NCBI GenBank assembly: GCA_030248065.1
Contig: JASAMV010002972.1
Location: 1 to 64,000, forward strand
DNA: 64,000 bases
Direction: 5' to 3'
Source of the DNA: Rhynchonema sp. JSB1_4
Taxonomy: Eukaryota > Nematoda > Chromadorea > Monhysterida > Xyalidae
The notes under the pieces were generated by a model. That model was given only the letters and a program-made list of their open reading frames with translations. It had not been told where the DNA came from and did not search any database. The translations under genes were made by a program, and so were the position numbers. This document shows positions 38,851-49,270 of this stretch, one piece after another. The stretch's first letter is position 1; each line of letters opens with the position of its first letter.

Positions 38851-39205
38851 CCGATCAAACATAAGGAATGATCGCCAATTGATGACCAAATTGAGAGCAC
38901 TGAAACTAACCAACCAGACAAAGGTCAATATATATATCAATCATAAAATTCAAATTCAAATTTTATTTGTACGCTCGCGCAAAGACCTTCACAAGATCCG
39001 GAAAACTCATAAAAATATGAACATAACATATGAACATATAAAAAACACAAAATGATAAACATGAACAAACAAACGACCACAAATGTGCCAGAGAAATTCA
39101 AAGCAAACGAACACACCGCAACGGCAACATAAGGGATGAATGACAAAGACAAGCTGTTAGGAAGAACAATAAAAAACATCAATAGAACAAGAACAAAACC
39201 TATGC

Positions 39206-40308
39206 TTATTGACGATGGTGACGATATGGCAAACCATAATCATCAGTTTTTTTGGCTTTCGGTCTTGTCTGATAAATATCGAAATACCAGCCATCGTAAA
39301 TGAAGCGACATCGATTAGAAAGATCTGAAAAATTTTGAGCGATATCAACATTGGTGATCGGATCCGATCGGTCAAGTCTTCTGCATTTGTCACGCGACCT
39401 TTTTGAACTAGAAATGTTAAGAAATTTAGTGACGCCACTAATTTTGACCAGTGTGAAAGATGTTCCCCGACCGAAAGTGAATAACTTTTAAGCTGGACGA
39501 AATTAGTGGCTCCAATTTCTTAATATTCAATTGCAAAAATTACGCGTGACCAAGACAAGTCACATCTGATCCGATCCGATCACCAAGTTTGATATCGCTC
39601 CATAGTTTAGTTATTATACCTGAAACTAATGGTTCGCAAATATGTGAAGGTTTGAGAAATTTGATAAAAATTATTGCAGTTCAAACCGACCATCAGGCAC
39701 GAGCCAACCGACGGTCTTTCCCATTGCCGGCCCATCCCTAACGGCCGTTAGACCCCACTTGCCTGAAATTGCAAGGTCAATATTGTGCGTGCTTCATACC
39801 CACATACTTTCAATTTAGTTCTCACCATTTATTTGTGCTTTCGTTGGTATTACGACTATTCCATGTGCAATATTTAGACCTCGGAAATTATAAAAAAATT
39901 TTATATGTGTGAAAATCGCACCTCCAAGTTGATCCTCCAATTCAAACTTGTATTGTTGAAGAATTTCGACAATTGTCACTGGGAACTTGGACAATCGACC
40001 AACAGTATCCTCGGCCAGCACTCGCACGCGGGGATCGCATGGAATCACTGCAATAAATATCAGACTTGGTACAGTCTCCCCCCAATTTGTCGTGCGTAAC
40101 ACGATCGGGATTTGAGACCTTCAGACTTTTCGATCACAATATGGAATATTGTATGGAGCGCTAATTAAGAGGTTTTCAGCACGTTGTCAAGAATAGTATA
40201 ATTGAGCCCTATTTAAAAAGCAACCTCAATTTTACCGTTTCGTTGCCCGTTTGTCGGTGGAATTAAGCCGGATATTAAAACGTAAGTTATCAGGGCCACA
40301 AATGTCAT
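39206..40308 (-). CDS. Small secreted protein, three exons, family not recognised
   Basis: Exons 40236-40308, 39922-40047 and 39206-39324 join in phase and give 104 residues. The first exon is a complete signal peptide (MTFVALITYVLISGLIPPTN, then GQRN). The mature part has two cysteines: one in VIPCDPRVRVLAEDTVG, the other in LSNRCRFIYDGWYFDIYQ. The C-terminus is basic (TRPKAKKTDDYGLPYRHHRQ). Acceptors are TTATTGCAG and ATTTTTCAG; donors are GTAAAA and GTGCGA. The size, two-cysteine layout and secretion fit a small extracellular ligand or effector, but no family is assigned. It lies head to head with the peptide-precursor gene at 41753, 1.4 kb away. The second intron contains an inverted-repeat element (39339-39598). 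Confidence 0.7.
39339..39598. mobile_element. GATC-type inverted-repeat element
   Basis: Left GCGATATCAACATTGGTGAT and right ATCACCAAGTTTGATATCGC form terminal inverted repeats. Internal marks are TCACGCGACC and TTTTGACCAGTGTGAAAG. Related copies lie at 12408, 42269, 57055 and 60046. It sits inside an intron of the small secreted gene. Confidence 0.65.
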
Positions 40309-41752
40309 CGTCGCTTCCTGGTAATTCAATCCTTGAGGCATTTTTGCTTCAGCTGTTAAACCGACTGCCAATGTTTGTTTGAAGATGGAGTTTCACGGTT
40401 CGGCCTTTGCACAGAATGAAGTCATTCGCAAATTGGTTTTCAGTTTTTTACCCTCAGGCTTGACTTGGTGATAGTTTTGGACCAGTTTGGAAAACACATT
40501 GTGAGTATTGGATGCGTGCGCTTGTTTTTTCATGCTCATGCATAACTTTCATTTGAAGTTCACATGCATCCATTTGAAGTGCTTCACCATAATTTTCATA
40601 GGTTGGCAAGTATTCAGGCCGCCTTTTGATCGAACCATCACATTCATGAGGTCATAATTGTGTCTTTTTATCACCATCTGTGCATGTGCACCTTTGCTTG
40701 CTTACCACCTGGTGTATAAATATGCATCAAGCACACAACCTTTTGTTGACAACTCATATTCATACTGCGTGTGATTGTCCAGCGCAGTTAAGCTGGTCCA
40801 AGCTAAACAAGGGGCGTTTGTTCTCCAGCCGTCGTATCAATGGAACCGAAACATTGGAATCATACATGATTAATCAACTGCTGTGAATGATAAATTCATT
40901 TTCATCTGGGCGCAGCGCATACCACGACTCAAACATAAAAATATTGTGCGGGAACCAAACTAAGGTTCACTAACGTTTTGTTTTCTTGCACTGAAGCTGC
41001 AGGAAAGTGTACCTGTCAGAGCGGACCAATGTCCAGAGACCAAGTAGTCCATCATTTCGTGACAGCGCGACAAGCACGTAGTCTGTTCTCCATGCCATAT
41101 GACCAGGGCTGGATTAAGAAAATTTTTATTATCGAACTTTTTAAAAAAAACTTTTTAGATTTTTTGTCAAAAACCACTTTTTTATTCCGAACTACCAAAA
41201 AAATTGGTTTCTTGAAGAACGAAACATTGCTCAAATCATGTTAGTTAGGTATATGTTTTGAGCGACACAAAAGAGAACTTTTCCACTGACTTGCATGTTT
41301 GCGTCGAACAGCTGCGATCTGATCCCCTTGGTCATGACTTTGAGAACCTCAAAGGTAACTCTGTGGGTGTATACATATGACAAAGAATGTAAAATTTTTT
41401 ACTTTTTTATAACCTAACCCTGCATATGACAGCAGGCTCATACCGTTCACAAGGGTCACGCAATAATTAAGTCGGAGTCCCAGAAAACCGATTGTTATAT
41501 CAGTTCTTATATCTGACCTTCGCATTGCCCTTTGATCGAATTCCCGATGGGCCATCGAAATATCACGTTTGATGTGAATAAAGCAGGCCCAGTTTGCTGT
41601 TGTATCAGACCCGTTCTTTTTGTCTATGATCACACAAGATCTGTTTTTTTAAATTTATCCTGCCATCTTGAAATTCCAGATTTCCTTTCGATAAAATTCG
41701 CGGCTACATACTGCATATCGAGTCTCGATATACACCTTAATTCATCGAAACC

Positions 41753-42721
41753 ATGTCCCGTCACACCACAACCCTGATTATGCTCTTTGTCGTCGGTGCA
41801 TGCGTGCTGCAGGCCACGGCTGCCGGGCGATTGGATATGTTGCAGAAATTGGGGTTTGGAAAGCGAGGTTGGCGCTATGGACTTTTCGAACTGCCCACCT
41901 GATCGGCCGGTATTGAAGCTGATGGTCGGATCGAAGAAAGTTACGACCATGATCACGAAATTTGACACGGGGCTATGCTTTGACAAATACCCAAACCTAT
42001 ACTCTGGCAATTCTTTTGGGAGAAACTTTTCAACCGCGTTGCCTGACCCGCAAAGCGCATTATGTGTGCACCGGCTGCAGAAGTCACGTGACCGCTATGG
42101 CCAGTGCACGCATCACGCGCTTCACGGATCAGGCAACGCGTTTGAAAAGTTTCTCCCAAAAGAATTGTCAGAGTATACACACATAGGTAAGTACTATGCA
42201 ACCAGACCTATCCTATTTCAATACGGACGTGCGTCGAATGCATTCACGGTCATTGAGTCGGATTCAGGCCGGTAATCAAACTTGCTGGTTGGACCGGATC
42301 TGCCCTGGTCACGTGACATTTTTGAAGAACCTCACCTCACTTGGTGCCACTAATTTCGACGGATGTAAAACTTTTGGCTGCATCAGTAAATGACACTGCC
42401 ACTGCTCTTGGGCACACTCTATGAATTTGAGACCTTTTACAGGTTTCGTTTAGGCTTAGGCCGTCACGTGACCGAGTCAGATGCGATCACCTAGTATGAT
42501 ACCGCTTACGATGAAACATCACCTCGCCATTTGCAGGCGGCATTCTGAGCGCGATGTTACGCAACAAGGCCCATTTTGGTCGTATGATGCAAGAAATGTA
42601 TGGAGAGCCATTCAACGAAAAACGGGCATTCGATGAACCCATAGACATCGAAGTGGTTCCAGTCTCACCAGCCCGGTATAATAGTCGTGTGATACTGCGA
42701 CGTTATCTGTATGGTAGATGA
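41753..42721 (+). CDS. Candidate neuropeptide precursor with an amidation site
   Basis: Exons 41753-41867 and 42537-42721 join in phase (CGA G / GC GGC) to give 99 residues. A signal peptide (MSRHTTTLIMLFVVGACVLQ, then ATA) is followed directly by GRLDMLQKLGFGKR. GKR is the classic signal for dibasic cleavage and C-terminal amidation, so GRLDMLQKLGF-amide (or an N-terminally shorter form) is predicted. The next segment, GGILSAMLRNKAHFGR to FNEKR, could release a second peptide. The tail ends RRYLYGR, where dibasic cleavage and removal of Arg and Gly could yield a tiny amidated tripeptide; this last point is weak. The exact peptide is not one I recognise from the known nematode NLP or FLP families. 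The donor is GTTGGC and the acceptor TTTGCAG. The intron carries two inverted-repeat insertions. Confidence 0.8.
41998..42176. mobile_element. Small inverted-repeat element in the peptide gene intron
   Basis: The 46-bp arms (about 42000-42046 and 42128-42174) begin ACTCTGGCAATTCTTTTGGG and its inverse, flanked by TA-rich sequence. The spacer can be read as a short Cys/His-containing peptide (VCTGCRSHV), probably by chance. Confidence 0.7.
42269..42516. mobile_element. GATC-type inverted-repeat element in the peptide gene intron
   Basis: Shares CCTGGTCACGTGACATTTTT, GCCACTAATTTCGAC and the terminal ATCACCTAGTATGATACCGC with 39339-39598. Confidence 0.55.
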
Positions 42722-43754
42722 TTACATTGGTAGATGTTTCGTGCGGTGCGTGCATTCAGAACTGCTGTCATGGGCGGAATCCAAATCTGTCTTGTTAGAT
42801 GACTATTCACATACTGTATTTCAGTTCACATTCATCTTTGTATTATTTATCACTCAACAAGCAAAGATATCACAAAAAATACACAACAAAAACAAACATT
42901 CAACACTAATTTGCATAACTGAGCAAAGTACCGGGACAATTACTTTGGGCACTGTTAATTTCACTTTAAAAAATAACTAAAAGCTGTACCTAGCTTTGTT
43001 GGCAATTATCAGGTGCCGACTTAGTGTTATTGTAACTCTGGTGTTGCACAGACTTTTGTAGCACCCAATAACTGCTCAAAAACCGCTGAAGCAGTAAGAA
43101 AAAGTTTGAAAAGCCGACAACACCAGTTTTTTTCACAAAAAGTCTAGAATCCAATAAAAAACGCTATAACGATAACCACAACCGAGACAAACAATATAAC
43201 ACCAACACACGCAGCATTTTACCAGTCCTTTTTATTTTTTCTCAATCAATAACCTTTCTCAATTTATTTGTTTGTGTATGTCGCTCATAACTTTTCACAA
43301 TTTCATAGTGTTTTTGGTATTTGTGTTTCAAAATCATTTTCTTTCAAGTTTCCCTCAATCACTTTGCTTTACCTCACAGGCATCATAATCGAGCAGCAAC
43401 AGTTCAACTGAATTGCTTTAGTCTCCATTACGACACCAACGATCATATCCAACCAATCACATTTTTGTATTTTGTCACGTGCAGCAGTCGGATATATAGT
43501 TGGTCCCATTTTTAGACCTTCCACAATTAATTCTATCCATCAGCTGCACCATATAACTTTTCCATTCAATGAACCATATTCACAAATCTCAGAATTCGAT
43601 TGTATGGCAGCGCTGCCTGTTCCAACGGATAAATGCACGTATTCTCGTGTGCAGAGCGTCAAATACAACACGCAACGCTGCCTGATTATGTCACCAATAT
43701 GCACCTTTGTGAATATGCCCCACCCAATCCAATCTATCAGCCCAATCCAGCCAA
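42722..43754. other. Intergenic, AT-rich, nothing recognised
   Basis: Short frames only. This is the convergent space between the peptide gene and the RRM gene, so it should hold both 3' ends. Several AATAAA-like motifs are present (for example near 43155). Confidence 0.5.
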
Positions 43755-46700
43755 TCACATTGCCATTACGACATAGACGTTCTGTTGGTCGGTATCGACC
43801 ATGATCAAGTCATCGGCCGATTTCATGTACGGAATCAGTTGGTCGAATGCACGCACGTTGATCGCACCGCACAAATACCTGCAACAGAAACAGTCTTTTT
43901 CTGATGGGTGGGTGCTATCACTCCGTTCTTTTACACAAGGACGGCTAATAATCACTAAGCTCGAAATCATGAACTGTGTGGTCTTTCGTCTCGACGGGTG
44001 ATACACCAGGCATCGCACCACAGATGCGCGCATGAAACCAAAAGAAGTTGGTTTCATGCTGTTCTACGAAATGGGGCAGGCTCAAAGTGTTTCAAAAAGC
44101 ACTGACACAGTTACCTAATCAGTCATTTTTCGATAGTGATTCAGCCAGATTTTGGCCCACGCAGCTGTTTGCAACCCAAGTCAACAACTAACTCGATGTA
44201 GATGTGCGCGAGTGGGAGCACATAGTATCCACCCAGATGTTGTCCGTGTTGCACAGCCAGTGCGCGCACATAGGCATGCAGATGGTCGGGTGATCGAATG
44301 TCGAACGGACTCATGGGCTCCCAACGATCCTTGCAGCCACGCGAACGTGCATCACGCGCCAGCTGTATGTGTAAACGACAATTTTTTGTTCATACTCAGG
44401 TTGAAATCAGACCTCAACGAGTTGCGAAAATAATATACACTTGTCATTTTGGCTCCCTGAAAAAATCGGGTTTCTGCAATTTTTTCCAGGGAAAGGAGGG
44501 CTTCTGTCATTTTTTTGGAAAAAATAGGGGGTTCTAGTTCTTTTTTGCGCAAAAATAGGTTCTCTATTGCTTTCATGCAGATTTGAAGCTTCTGTCATTT
44601 ATTTATTAGCAAAATAACGGGTTTTCGAGCTTAGGCCCTGCATAGAACCTAGTCTCACATATTTTTCATCGCTCTCAGCGGCAAGAAAATAAATGTGGCT
44701 CATGCCGTGGCAGATTTCATTGTGCTAATGCCAACCTGTGCGAGACAGATGTGATCATCGATGATAGCGAGTTGTTTCGGATGGCAAATGACGACGTATC
44801 GCATGAATCCAATTGGCCAATCAGCGTACAGATAACGCACCGACAGCGCGGACGCATCGACCAATGAACGCACGCCATCCGAACTCAACGACAGCGCACC
44901 GCTGCTGGTCGATAGAAGCGAGTAGAGTTGACTGAAAATGGGAAGAGCGCAAAATCTAGCAAGGTTGCATTGTGGCTAACGTGACACAAATTGTGGAACA
45001 TTTAGCGCGTTAAAAAGCGCGCGAATTCCCGGCGGTTCCGTTCCAAACACCCCGAATGAACCAACGCAGCAAATTTCGACACGTCCTGATTGTGTATGCG
45101 CACGGATTTCAGCGTCGGAATGGGTGTTGGTGTTTGATTGATGTTTGATGGCACTGGCACTGATCCAATCGTGCTCGGTTGCTCGTTGTTGTTGGCGCTT
45201 ATTGCTGAAACATGACGTTGATTAGACACTGAGAGAAGAAAGAATATCGCAACAACCGTGACAAACTCTGCTCAACGTCGCTGTTGTTGTTGTGCGCGAG
45301 CGACGATTGTGCTTGATATTGCTGTTGGTCGTTGTTGTTTCGTGTTTGTTGTTTGTGGTTGTCGTCGTCATCGTCAACGTACGCACTCGTGTGCACGTGC
45401 GCCTGCAGGTGTTGCATGGTAACTTTGTGAATAAAGTAGCCCGATTTCGGAGGTGTCAGATAGCGAAACATTCACGTGGCTGCTGATTTGGGAAGTGTTA
45501 CACGTTGTGGAATACAACGTGGCGCATGAGGATTTTCTCTTTGTTTTGTAAGCACACCACCTCCGAAATTGGGCTCGTGTTGGCGTAGTTTGCCTTTACG
45601 TGGCTACAGTGCCATGTTCTGTACAAATGCTTGTTCGAGCTCTAACCTGCAGTCTGCGTCCCTTGAGCACGTAGTTGTTGAGTCGATTTTGCGCGTTCAC
45701 AGCGTCCGCTCGATGGTAGAATGAAACGGTGCTGAACAAATATCGGATTATGAGACACAAAATCAATTTAAATGATAACAAAAACGCAAGCACTAACGCG
45801 CGACGTTGCGGTTTGCTGCATCTGATGAAGAGCACGGCTGTGGGACGAGTGAACGATTCGATTAGCGTCTTCAACTCTTGTTCGCTAACGCCGTCCGTCG
45901 GCAGATTCGATACCGACAATTGTGTGCGACGCAGACGTTCGGCGTTCAGAAACTGACAAATGTAAATAATTTAGCGAATAAATCAGAGGTCGCAATCGGG
46001 CCGGGTTTGGCTTGGCCGGCCCGGCCCGACCCGTACCCCGAAATCTCCGGCCCGGCCCGAATTTTTGGCTCAGATTTTAACCCAATTTTTGTCATAATTT
46101 TTGCAATTTTTTGAGCCAATTTTTTGGTTGAAAAATCATTGTTTTCCATGAAAAGTCGTCAGATAGACAATACCAATGGTGCAGCAGGGGGTGGGTCTCC
46201 CTAGGTACAGTAGGTTAGGTAGATTGACGCTCCATCGTGGTACATACAGTAGGTAGGTCGCCACCCGGCGGCTGGTACAGTAAGTTGCTATTTTTGGCTC
46301 AAAATGGTATAAAATCGGTATTTTTCACTCCAAACAGGCGAAAAATCGCGCGCGAAATGAGCGTTTTAGAGTACATTTCATCAACATTTAGACTTAAAAA
46401 TTTTTGTTCGCCCCCCCCCAGCTCGGCCGATACAGTAGGTACATAGCAATGGTGTGGCTGTGCCTGGGCGGGAGGGGGTGTGGGGGTCCCCCCCCCCTAG
46501 GTACAGTAGGTAGGTAGATTGACGACGCGCCATCCTGGTACAGTAGGTAGGTAGGTCGCCGCCCCCCGGCTGGTACAGTAGGTTGCTATTTTTGGCTCAA
46601 AATGGTATATACCTAATCGATATTTTTCACTCCAAATAGGCGAAAAATCGCGCGATGCGCGCGAAATTAGCGTTTTAGAGCACATTTTCATCAAAATTTA

Positions 46701-47805
46701 GACCTCAAAAAGTTTGTTCCCCCTAGCTCGGCCGGTACAGTAGGTAGGTTGATTGCAGGCCTTTCTGGTGGTACAGTAGGTTGATTGCACGCCTGGGTAG
46801 CCGTACCACTGGTAGGTAGGTTGTCGCCCCACATTTTTAGTGGTACAGTAGGTTGCCGCCCCGCCTGGGTAGCTACACCACTGGACAATACTGATCACTT
46901 ACTTGCCGAATCCGTCAGAAATTTTAGTATTTTTGACAAAAAAATCCCTACTTTTTTCAGAAAAATAAGTCACTACACAAGCTTCGGGCCGGGGTGCCCG
47001 GCCTGGCCCGGCCCGGCCCGACCCTCCAAATCTCCGGCCCGGCCCGGCCCGAGCCAAAAGCCCAAAATCGCGATTGCGACCTCGGGAATAGTGTTGGAGG
47101 TCGGCAACCTACCCTGTACCAGGGGAGGGGCGGCAACCTACCTACTGTACCAGGCGAGGGGCGGCAACCTACCTACTGTACCTTGGGGGGGACCCCCCCC
47201 CAGCCACACCATTGCCCCCCAGTACAGTAGGTATCCCCCCTCGCCTGGTACAGTAGGTATCCCCCCGATGTTTGGCATGGTACAGTAGGTATCCCCCCCG
47301 ATTTTCACCCCGGTACAGTAGGTATCCCCCCGATTTTGCCTCAAAAGTGCCAATTTTTTACCAAAATGGCCAAAATTAGTGTAAAATCAGTGGTTTTTAC
47401 CTCAAATTACCCCAAATTCGCGCGCTACGCGCGCAAATACTACGTTTTCACACGATTCCACACATAATAAACACATAAAAAATTTTCACCCCAAAACCTA
47501 ACCCCCCAACCCCCCCTGGGTACATAACCCCCCCAGGCCATCCGCTCTGGTACATAACCCCCCCCAGGCCATCGGCTCTGGTACAGTAGGTATCCCCCCT
47601 CCAGAGTACCTCCAACACTGCTCTGGAATAAATTGTCAAACACAACTGCCTAAATGACACCAACTTCAGTCAACGTTGTGTGGTCGTGTGTGGCCTGTTG
47701 AATCTCGGTGCGCCATTCGCGATCGTCGTACACGCGCGACCAATACGACCAACCGTCCTCGTCGTCTAGCTTGTTCTTGCCGCCGCTCTCTTGTTGTTGA
47801 TCTTC
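43755..47805 (-). CDS. RRM protein with possible LOTUS/winged-helix C-terminal half
   Basis: Eight exons fit in phase: 47665-47805, 45798-45952, 45647-45731, 45267-45402, 45051-45204, 44736-44931, 44193-44362 and 43755-43878 (stop TGA). They encode 386 residues; a further upstream exon may be about 48164-48236. Residues about 58-130 form an RRM: LSVSNLPTDGVSEQELKTLI, TAVLFI, ATVSFYHRADAVNAQNRL, LKGRRLQAHV, with poorly conserved RNP1 aromatics. An Asp/Gln/Asn-rich linker follows. The C-terminal half has two helix-rich modules (QLYSLLSTSSGALSLSSDG; HAYVRALAVQHGQHLGGYYV, then FDQLIPYMKSADDLIMVDTD and VYVVMAM). The second resembles an OST-HTH/LOTUS winged helix by pattern. RRM plus LOTUS is known from MARF1/limkain b1, a cytoplasmic RNA regulator. 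That assignment is inference; the RRM is firmer. Confidence 0.7.
46174..46883. mobile_element. hAT element L2 nested in M2, partly duplicated
   Basis: Starts CAATGGTGCAGCAGG and ends GTAGCTACACCACTG, with an exact target duplication GACAATAC (46166-46173 and 46884-46891). That 8-mer is the reverse complement of the L1 duplication in M1. A second left terminus (CAATGGTGTGGCTG) at 46447 shows a tandem partial duplication. Confidence 0.85.
47089..47620. mobile_element. hAT element J2 (TIR AGTGTTGGAGGT), nested near the M2 right end
   Basis: Left TAGTGTTGGAGGT (one base off CAGTG) and right ACCTCCAACACTG. Flanking 8-mers CTCGGGAA and CTCTGGAA differ at one position. Interior GGTACAGTAGGTATCCCCCC repeats match 27828-28279. 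An L-family right end (GCCACACCATTG, 47202-47213) is embedded inside. Confidence 0.75.
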
Positions 47806-48940
47806 CTAAAATGCTCCTCCAAATGTTGTACCTAACCAATGAGGAAAAACCGTTTTTTTGTGTGAAACAAACAAAAAACGTTTTTCCCGCAGCCCAATAA
47901 ATTTCCAAAATAAAATACCGGAAAAATTATCGGTAATTTATCTTCATGCGAAAAACGTGTTTTTTCTCGTCCATCGGTGTTACTCAAGTGCTGGAAAACT
48001 TACGCTTTTTTTCGCCGAAAGCCCTTTTTCCAAAAATATAAATTTCAGACCTACTGGGAGTGATTTACAGTAAATACTTAGCCACCCATTGTAAAATGAA
48101 AAAACAAACAAACTTTTTCATCGCGGCCCATTTTGTCGACAGCTGGATTAAGGTCACTGAATCCGCCTTTGTGTTGATTGGGGGTGAGCTTGAGGTTGTT
48201 GTTGTTATGGAGTCGGTTGTATTGGCACGATGAGTGCTGCATCATAATAATTGGTTGGTTGGTTGTCGTTGCCGTTTGGGTTACTGGTGTTGGTGGTCCG
48301 GTCCGGTTCGGTCTTTTTCTTATTTTGTTTCTGTTGTGTTGTCGCGTCGCGAGTCGCGGGCGTTTTTCTTGGTGGAAAATATAATCGGTTTTTCGTGGGG
48401 CGACGATGATGCCTTTCGTAGCGCCTCTCTCGTGTCGAATTTAGTCGATGATCGTCGTGATGTTAGAATTCGAATCAATGAATGAAGTGCGTGAAATGCT
48501 CGCGAATAAATACTGTATGAAAATAAACCGCCCTTCACTGAAAAAAGAAACTGGCAGATATTACAGTAACACGTACGGGTACGACGTATAAAACATACAG
48601 TGTATAATGTGCAAAGGAAGCCTTTGCTCCTTCGCTGAAGAAAATAAAAAACTCAGCAACGTTTCACGCGTTTCTCACCGCGAACTCTCGTGCGCGCCGC
48701 CACGCTACGTTTCAATTCAAAATAAATTTTCCGTCGGCTCGGCTCGGCTCTCGGCAGAAAAAAACGAAATAAAGAGAAAATACAGCAACCAACTTCAATT
48801 CAAATTGAACCAATCAGATTGTCGAATGGTAGCGGTAGCGAAATACTGGCTCAAAGTTGGCCTGACAATCCAGAATAAATTTTTCTGAGAGTGGACCATC
48901 GTTGAACCCAACATCCACAAACAAAGCGCAGACTCACACG
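47806..48940. other. Probable upstream part of the RRM gene; exon structure unresolved
   Basis: On the minus strand about 48164-48236 reads THRANTTDSITTTTSSSPP followed by INTKADS. It begins after an acceptor-like TGCAG and ends at GTGACC in the phase needed to join 47805. No start codon was placed. Confidence 0.35.
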
Positions 48941-49239
48941 TAAAGGCAGTCTACGGGAGGTTGTCACTCAGCCCCCAAATACCGGAACCCACCGCAAGCG
49001 AGATCGTTGCGAGACCCATGGTGATCGCTGCTTATCGACACGTGTATTCGCGGCAGCAAGCTGGAAATTGTCATCGTGCGCGCCGATCACCAAAACTTCG
49101 AAATGTTGGTTGGTGTTGGCGCTAACACGCAAAACATAGATAAAAACCAAAATGGTCTCGACACGATCCTTGCAGATCAAAATTACGGTGGGTTACGGTA
49201 TTCGGGGGCTGAGTGATAACCTCCCGTAGACTGCCTTTA
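48941..49239. mobile_element. Inverted-repeat element with about 47-bp termini
   Basis: Termini TAAAGGCAGTCTACGGGAGG match each other over about 47 bp with few mismatches (second arm ends CTGCCTTTA). A TA duplication is possible. The short interior is open on the minus strand (HFEVLVIGAHDDNFQLAAAN). Confidence 0.75.
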
Positions 49240-49270
49240 CCTATCGTCTAAATGCGTCACATATCAATAT

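Larger units (their letters stand above)
45984..47625. mobile_element. hAT-like element M2 carrying two nested hAT elements
   Basis: Left CAGAGGTCGCAATCGGGCCG; right end GCGACCTC, interrupted by an insertion, then CTCTG at 47621-47625. The 8-bp target duplication GAATAAAT is exact (45976-45983 and 47626-47633). It lies inside the first large intron of the RRM gene, in opposite orientation to M1. Confidence 0.85.

Noticed and set aside
41998..42186. FLYWCH-like zinc finger reading (VCTGCRSHVTAMASARI)
   Set aside because: Most of the frame lies in inverted-repeat arms of a small element inside an intron; too short and without partner exons.
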